8,318 bases of DNA from Alphaproteobacteria bacterium HGW-Alphaproteobacteria-13 (lineage in GTDB: Bacteria > Pseudomonadota > Alphaproteobacteria > Sphingomonadales > Sphingomonadaceae). The notes beneath the pieces are model-generated. The model saw nothing but the letters and a program-made list of their open reading frames with translations, made no database searches and was not told where the DNA came from. Below are positions 5,557 to 8,318 of this stretch, piece after piece. The stretch is taken from positions 1 to 8,318 of the forward strand of contig PHEM01000130.1 of the NCBI GenBank assembly GCA_002842935.1, in the 5' to 3' direction. The translations under genes were made by a program, and so were the position numbers. How positions within the stretch are numbered: the first letter of the stretch is position 1; each line of letters opens with the position of its first letter.

Positions 5557-6407
5557 TGCGCCTTCGCTCGCTTCTCTTCGTTCCCGGCGACCGGCCCGAA
5601 CGCTTCGCCAAGGCCGCCGCGTCGGGCGCCGACGCGATCATCCTCGATCTGGAGGATTCGGTGTCGCTCGCCAATAAGGAGGCGGCGCGCGGCGCCATCG
5701 CCGACTATCTGGCGGGCACGCGAGAGGTCATCACCATCGTCCGCGTCAACCCGCTCGACGGCCATATGACCGCCGCCGACATCGCCGCCGTCGCGGGCGC
5801 GCGGCCCGATGCGATCATGCTGCCCAAGGCCGAAGGCGCGCCCGCCATCGCGCAGCTCGACACGATCTTGCGCAGCGAGTCCGCGCCGGACACATCGCTG
5901 CCGCCGATCCTGCCGATCGCGACCGAGACGCCCTCAGCGATCTTCACGCTCGGCAGCTATCGCGAGGCGCGCGAGCGGCTGGTCGGCCTGACCTGGGGCG
6001 CGGAGGACCTGCCCGCCGCCATCGGCGCCACGGCAAGCCGCGAAGCGAATGGGCTTTATACCCCGCCCTATGAAGTCGCGCGGGCGCTGACCCTGTTCGC
6101 CGCGCACGGCGCGGGCGTCGCCGCCATCGACACCGTCTTTCCCGCGATCAAGGACGAGGCGGGCCTTGCCGCCTATGCGGCGCGCGCGCGGCGCGACGGC
6201 TTCAACGGCATGATGGCGATCCATCCATCGCAAGTCGCGCCGATCAACGCCGCCTTCACGCCCTCGGCCGAGGATGCCGCGCGGGCGCAGGCGATCGTCG
6301 ACGCCTTTGCCGCCAATCCGGGCGCGGGCGTGCTTCAGGTCGACGGCAAGATGATCGACGCCCCGCATCTGAAGCAGGCGCGGCATATATTGTCGCTGGC
6401 GGACTGA
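5556..6407 (+). CDS. CitE-like CoA-ester lyase (HpcH/HpaI aldolase/citrate lyase beta family)
   Basis: A TIM-barrel, Mg-dependent lyase of the CitE/citramalyl-CoA/malyl-CoA lyase family, which cleaves 3-hydroxy dicarboxyl-CoA esters into acetyl- or propionyl-CoA plus pyruvate or glyoxylate. The 283 residues show RSLLFVPGDRPERF (residues 4-17), DAIILDLEDSV (26-36), R63 in IVRVNPLD, DAIMLPKAEG (85-94), E124 in IATETPSA, WGAEDLPAAIG with D151, and MAIHPSQVAPIN (220-231). By comparison with characterised CitE-fold lyases, E124 and D151 are the likely Mg ligands and R63 a substrate contact. The length suits stand-alone lyases (CitE-like, RipC/Ccl, CLYBL) rather than a citrate lyase complex, and no citD/citF is nearby. 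The ATG shares its A with the MaoC stop codon. Neighbour and family together suggest a hydration-then-cleavage pair; the exact substrate is open. The stop codon abuts the convergent PLD gene without a spacer. Confidence 0.92.
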   Translation: MRLRSLLFVPGDRPERFAKAAASGADAIILDLEDSVSLANKEAARGAIADYLAGTREVITIVRVNPLDGHMTAADIAAVAGARPDAIMLPKAEGAPAIAQLDTILRSESAPDTSLPPILPIATETPSAIFTLGSYREARERLVGLTWGAEDLPAAIGATASREANGLYTPPYEVARALTLFAAHGAGVAAIDTVFPAIKDEAGLAAYAARARRDGFNGMMAIHPSQVAPINAAFTPSAEDAARAQAIVDAFAANPGAGVLQVDGKMIDAPHLKQARHILSLAD

Positions 6408-7883
6408 TCAGGACCGCCGCCGCCGCATCCAGTTCCGGCCGCGACGCCAGTTACGGCGCATCGCGCTTTCGCCAAAGCTTTCGAACAGCGCATCGGGGCT
6501 TTCGGGGTCGAGCAGTTCATGCTCGGCGATATAATCGTCGAAGGGACCCGGCTGCGTCAGGTCCAGAAGCGCGAGCGACCGCCCCTCTCCGCGCAGCGAC
6601 TCGATCGTCTCGATCAGCGAGCTTGCCGCATCGAACCGGCGCGCGACCTCTGCGGGTTCGACTCCCAGATGCTCGGCGATCAGCGATTCGCGCAGGCGCC
6701 GGATCGCGGGCCGGACGTCCGCGTTGACCGCGAGCGCGGCGTCGATCGTCACGTCGCATTCGCTGTCCAGCCCCATCGAGCGATTGTTCATATTCGCGGA
6801 ACCGACGCGGATCAGCCGGTCGTCGACGATCGCCGTCTTGGCATGGACATAGATGGCTTCGCCGCCCGCAGTGCGCGGATAATAGACCTTCAGCCGGTCA
6901 CCGCGGCGCGCCTTGGCGATTTCGCGCACCAGCTTCACGCGCGCTGCGTCCATCGCCATCTGTTCGAGCCATCCGTCGGCGGTTTCCGGCATGACCATGA
7001 CGAATTCGGGGGCATCCTCTTCGTCGAGCCGCGCGGCGATGGCGGCGGCGATCTTGCCGCACGTGAAATATTGGTTTTCGAAATAGACGAAGCGCTTCGC
7101 GGCGGCGATCATGTCGAGATAGAGATGCTCGATCTCGCGGATTTCGCTGCAATCCTCATATTCGGCGCGCGTGCGCGAAATGGCGACATCGACGTCGCGG
7201 AAATCGGGTTCCAGATCGTCCGGCCAATTCTCCCCGTCCGCCGCGAGCGCGGGCAGCGCCTTCTTTGTCGCGCGCTGCCAGCGCTCGTTGCCGAGTTCGG
7301 CCAGCGCATTGCCCACGGGACCCGCCAGGATCATCGTCGAATCGTGCCACGGCACATAGGGCTTGCCGTCCGGTCCCGTGCGGCGCGCATCGCCGTCGCG
7401 ATGATCGCGCGTGTCCCAGCGGCAGGCGCCGACATCAATGCCGCCGCAAACGGCGAGATGATCGTCGAACACCGCGACTTTCTGATGATGGCTGCATCCG
7501 ACGGGATGCGCGCTGTCGAGACGGAAGCTGATCGCGCGCGTCAGTTTCCAGCGCACGATCATCGCCAGGATGCGCGGCACGGCGAAATGCTTGAGACCGC
7601 CGAAATTCCACCGCAATATGTCGATGTCGCGGCGCGGACGCGCCTTGGCGAGGCGGAGCAGGAATTCGCCGAGCGGTTCCGCGTCCCCTTCCGGGCGCAG
7701 CGAAATGCGCGGATCGAAGTCCCAGCCGATCAGCAGGATACGCTCGCGCGCCGCTTCCATCAGCCGTTCGAGCAGCGCGAAATAATCCGCCGCATCGACG
7801 ATCATCCGCGCCTTGTCCGCGCGCGCGATGCGCCAGCAGTTGCGGCCTTCGACGACGATCGGATCGAGTTTTTCCCCACTCAT
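6408..7883 (-). CDS. Phospholipase D superfamily protein with two HKD motifs (cardiolipin synthase-like)
   Basis: A 491-residue phosphatidyltransferase/phosphodiesterase of the PLD superfamily, which acts through a phosphohistidine intermediate on phospholipid head groups. Two catalytic motifs are intact: H133-x-K135-x4-D140 (in CSHHQKVAVFDD) followed by GGID, and H347-x-K349-x4-D354 (in VHAKTAIVDD) followed by GSANMNNRSMGLDSE. The first half also has LIGWDFDPRI; WHDSTMILAGP lies between the motifs. There is no signal peptide or transmembrane segment, so it is probably cytoplasmic or peripheral to the membrane, more like ClsB or the eukaryote-like PLDs than membrane-anchored ClsA. The last 17 residues contain nine Arg and two Trp (RRNWRRGRNWMRRRR), unusual and perhaps membrane-binding. 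ATG 7883 is the start; its ribosome binding site is weak. The acyl-CoA dehydrogenase gene ends 34 nt upstream on the same strand, so co-transcription is possible. Cardiolipin synthesis versus phospholipase activity cannot be told from sequence alone. Confidence 0.9.
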   Translation of the reverse strand: MSGEKLDPIVVEGRNCWRIARADKARMIVDAADYFALLERLMEAARERILLIGWDFDPRISLRPEGDAEPLGEFLLRLAKARPRRDIDILRWNFGGLKHFAVPRILAMIVRWKLTRAISFRLDSAHPVGCSHHQKVAVFDDHLAVCGGIDVGACRWDTRDHRDGDARRTGPDGKPYVPWHDSTMILAGPVGNALAELGNERWQRATKKALPALAADGENWPDDLEPDFRDVDVAISRTRAEYEDCSEIREIEHLYLDMIAAAKRFVYFENQYFTCGKIAAAIAARLDEEDAPEFVMVMPETADGWLEQMAMDAARVKLVREIAKARRGDRLKVYYPRTAGGEAIYVHAKTAIVDDRLIRVGSANMNNRSMGLDSECDVTIDAALAVNADVRPAIRRLRESLIAEHLGVEPAEVARRFDAASSLIETIESLRGEGRSLALLDLTQPGPFDDYIAEHELLDPESPDALFESFGESAMRRNWRRGRNWMRRRRS

Positions 7884-7917
7884 CGCCGGTGCACGCCCCG
7901 CATGGCGAAAGGTTGCC

Positions 7918-8318
7918 TCAGCCCGCGAAAAATTGCTCCGGCGCCAGCGCCATCATCGCCTCGCTGCCCGCCTCGATCTTGCGGCGCAGCGCGCCCGCGT
8001 CGGGGATGAAGCGCTCGCCGAAATGGCGCGCGGTGACGATCTTGGCCTCCAGGAACGCCTTGTCGCCGCGCGCTTCGTCCAGCGCCTTCTGCGCCGCCTC
8101 GGCCATGCGCAGCCACATCAGACCCAGCGCTACGATGCCCATGATGTGCATGTAATGATGCGCGCCCGCACCGACATTGTTGGGGTTGGTCATACCGTTG
8201 GCCATGAACCACATCGTCGCCGCCTTCAACTCGCCGTTCGCCTTTTCGAGGCGGCCCGCGAAATCGGTGAAAGCGGGCTTGTCCTTCGCGGCGGCGCATT
8301 CGGCATCGACGATGGCGA
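7918..8318 (-). CDS. Acyl-CoA dehydrogenase, C-terminal part (5' end beyond window)
   Basis: The last 132 residues of an FAD-dependent acyl-CoA dehydrogenase, the enzyme that makes the alpha,beta-double bond in acyl-CoA oxidation. The visible part, reading AIVDAECAAAKDKPAF onward, is helical and matches the extra C-terminal domain found in the roughly 590-600-residue dehydrogenases of the AcdA/DmdC type: MANGMTNPNNVGAGAHHYM, the hydrophobic IVALGLMWLRMAEAA helix, KIVTARHFGERFIPDAGALRRKIEAGSEAMMALAPEQFF and the stop at 7918. The catalytic glutamate and flavin-binding regions lie outside the window, so substrate class is not readable. The frame is open to the right edge, and codons inside it that could act as starts (TTG at 8229, ATG at 8214) are internal. 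Probably the gene upstream of, and possibly co-transcribed with, the PLD gene. Confidence 0.88.
   Translation of the reverse strand, partial: AIVDAECAAAKDKPAFTDFAGRLEKANGELKAATMWFMANGMTNPNNVGAGAHHYMHIMGIVALGLMWLRMAEAAQKALDEARGDKAFLEAKIVTARHFGERFIPDAGALRRKIEAGSEAMMALAPEQFFAG

Noticed and set aside
7880..7903. Seven-codon upstream frame (MRGVHRR) whose TGA overlaps the PLD start as ATGA
   Set aside because: The overlap is suggestive of translational coupling, but the frame has no convincing ribosome binding site and such short frames arise often by chance.
1..8318. Mobile element, prophage, defence system, toxin-antitoxin pair or biosynthetic cluster
   Set aside because: Every long coding region is accounted for by metabolic or membrane-related families. 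There is no transposase, integrase, direct-repeat array or compositional break. The PLD protein was considered as a defence nuclease but its two-HKD layout and length fit lipid-acting PLDs better.

Overview
The window looks like ordinary chromosome from a GC-rich alphaproteobacterium, most likely a sphingomonad (Sphingopyxis/Sphingomonas-like). I infer this from codon use, the fused CysN-CysC protein, the M13 lipoprotein peptidase and the mix of acyl-CoA genes; no rRNA or other phylogenetic marker confirms it. It holds seven protein genes, two of them cut by the window edges. I see no tRNA, rRNA, CRISPR array, insertion sequence, integrase or phage gene.

Layout. Positions 1-2505 (minus strand) carry the sulfate-activation operon: cysD, then a fused cysN-cysC gene running off the left edge. 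A REP-like cluster of three hairpins sits in the 118-nt gap between them. From 2613 (plus strand) there is a small three-helix membrane protein, whose 3' end overlaps by 42 nt the convergent gene for a secreted M13 zinc metallopeptidase (2874-4955, minus). A 148-nt divergent intergenic region follows, with a plausible sigma-70 promoter for the peptidase. Then comes a tightly coupled plus-strand pair: a MaoC-type hydratase (5104-5556) and a CitE-like CoA-ester lyase (5556-6407). The lyase gene abuts, with no spacer, the convergent gene for a two-HKD phospholipase D family protein (6408-7883, minus). Upstream of that on the same strand is the C-terminal end of an acyl-CoA dehydrogenase (7918 to the right edge).

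How the genes work together. CysD and CysNC turn sulfate plus ATP into APS and then PAPS, the entry to assimilatory sulfate reduction. MaoC and CitE suggest a hydrate-then-cleave step on a branched or dicarboxylic acyl-CoA (mesaconyl-, itaconyl- or citramalyl-CoA type chemistry); the substrate cannot be fixed from sequence. The acyl-CoA dehydrogenase may belong to similar metabolism but lies on the other strand beyond the PLD gene. The PLD protein probably acts on phospholipids, for example in cardiolipin-type transphosphatidylation.

I did not find a convincing new multi-gene system. The points most worth a second look are the REP-like hairpins inside the cysD-cysNC operon, the Asn in place of the usual MaoC catalytic Asp in the hydratase of the MaoC/CitE pair, the Arg/Trp-rich tail on the PLD protein, and the two very compact convergent gene junctions.
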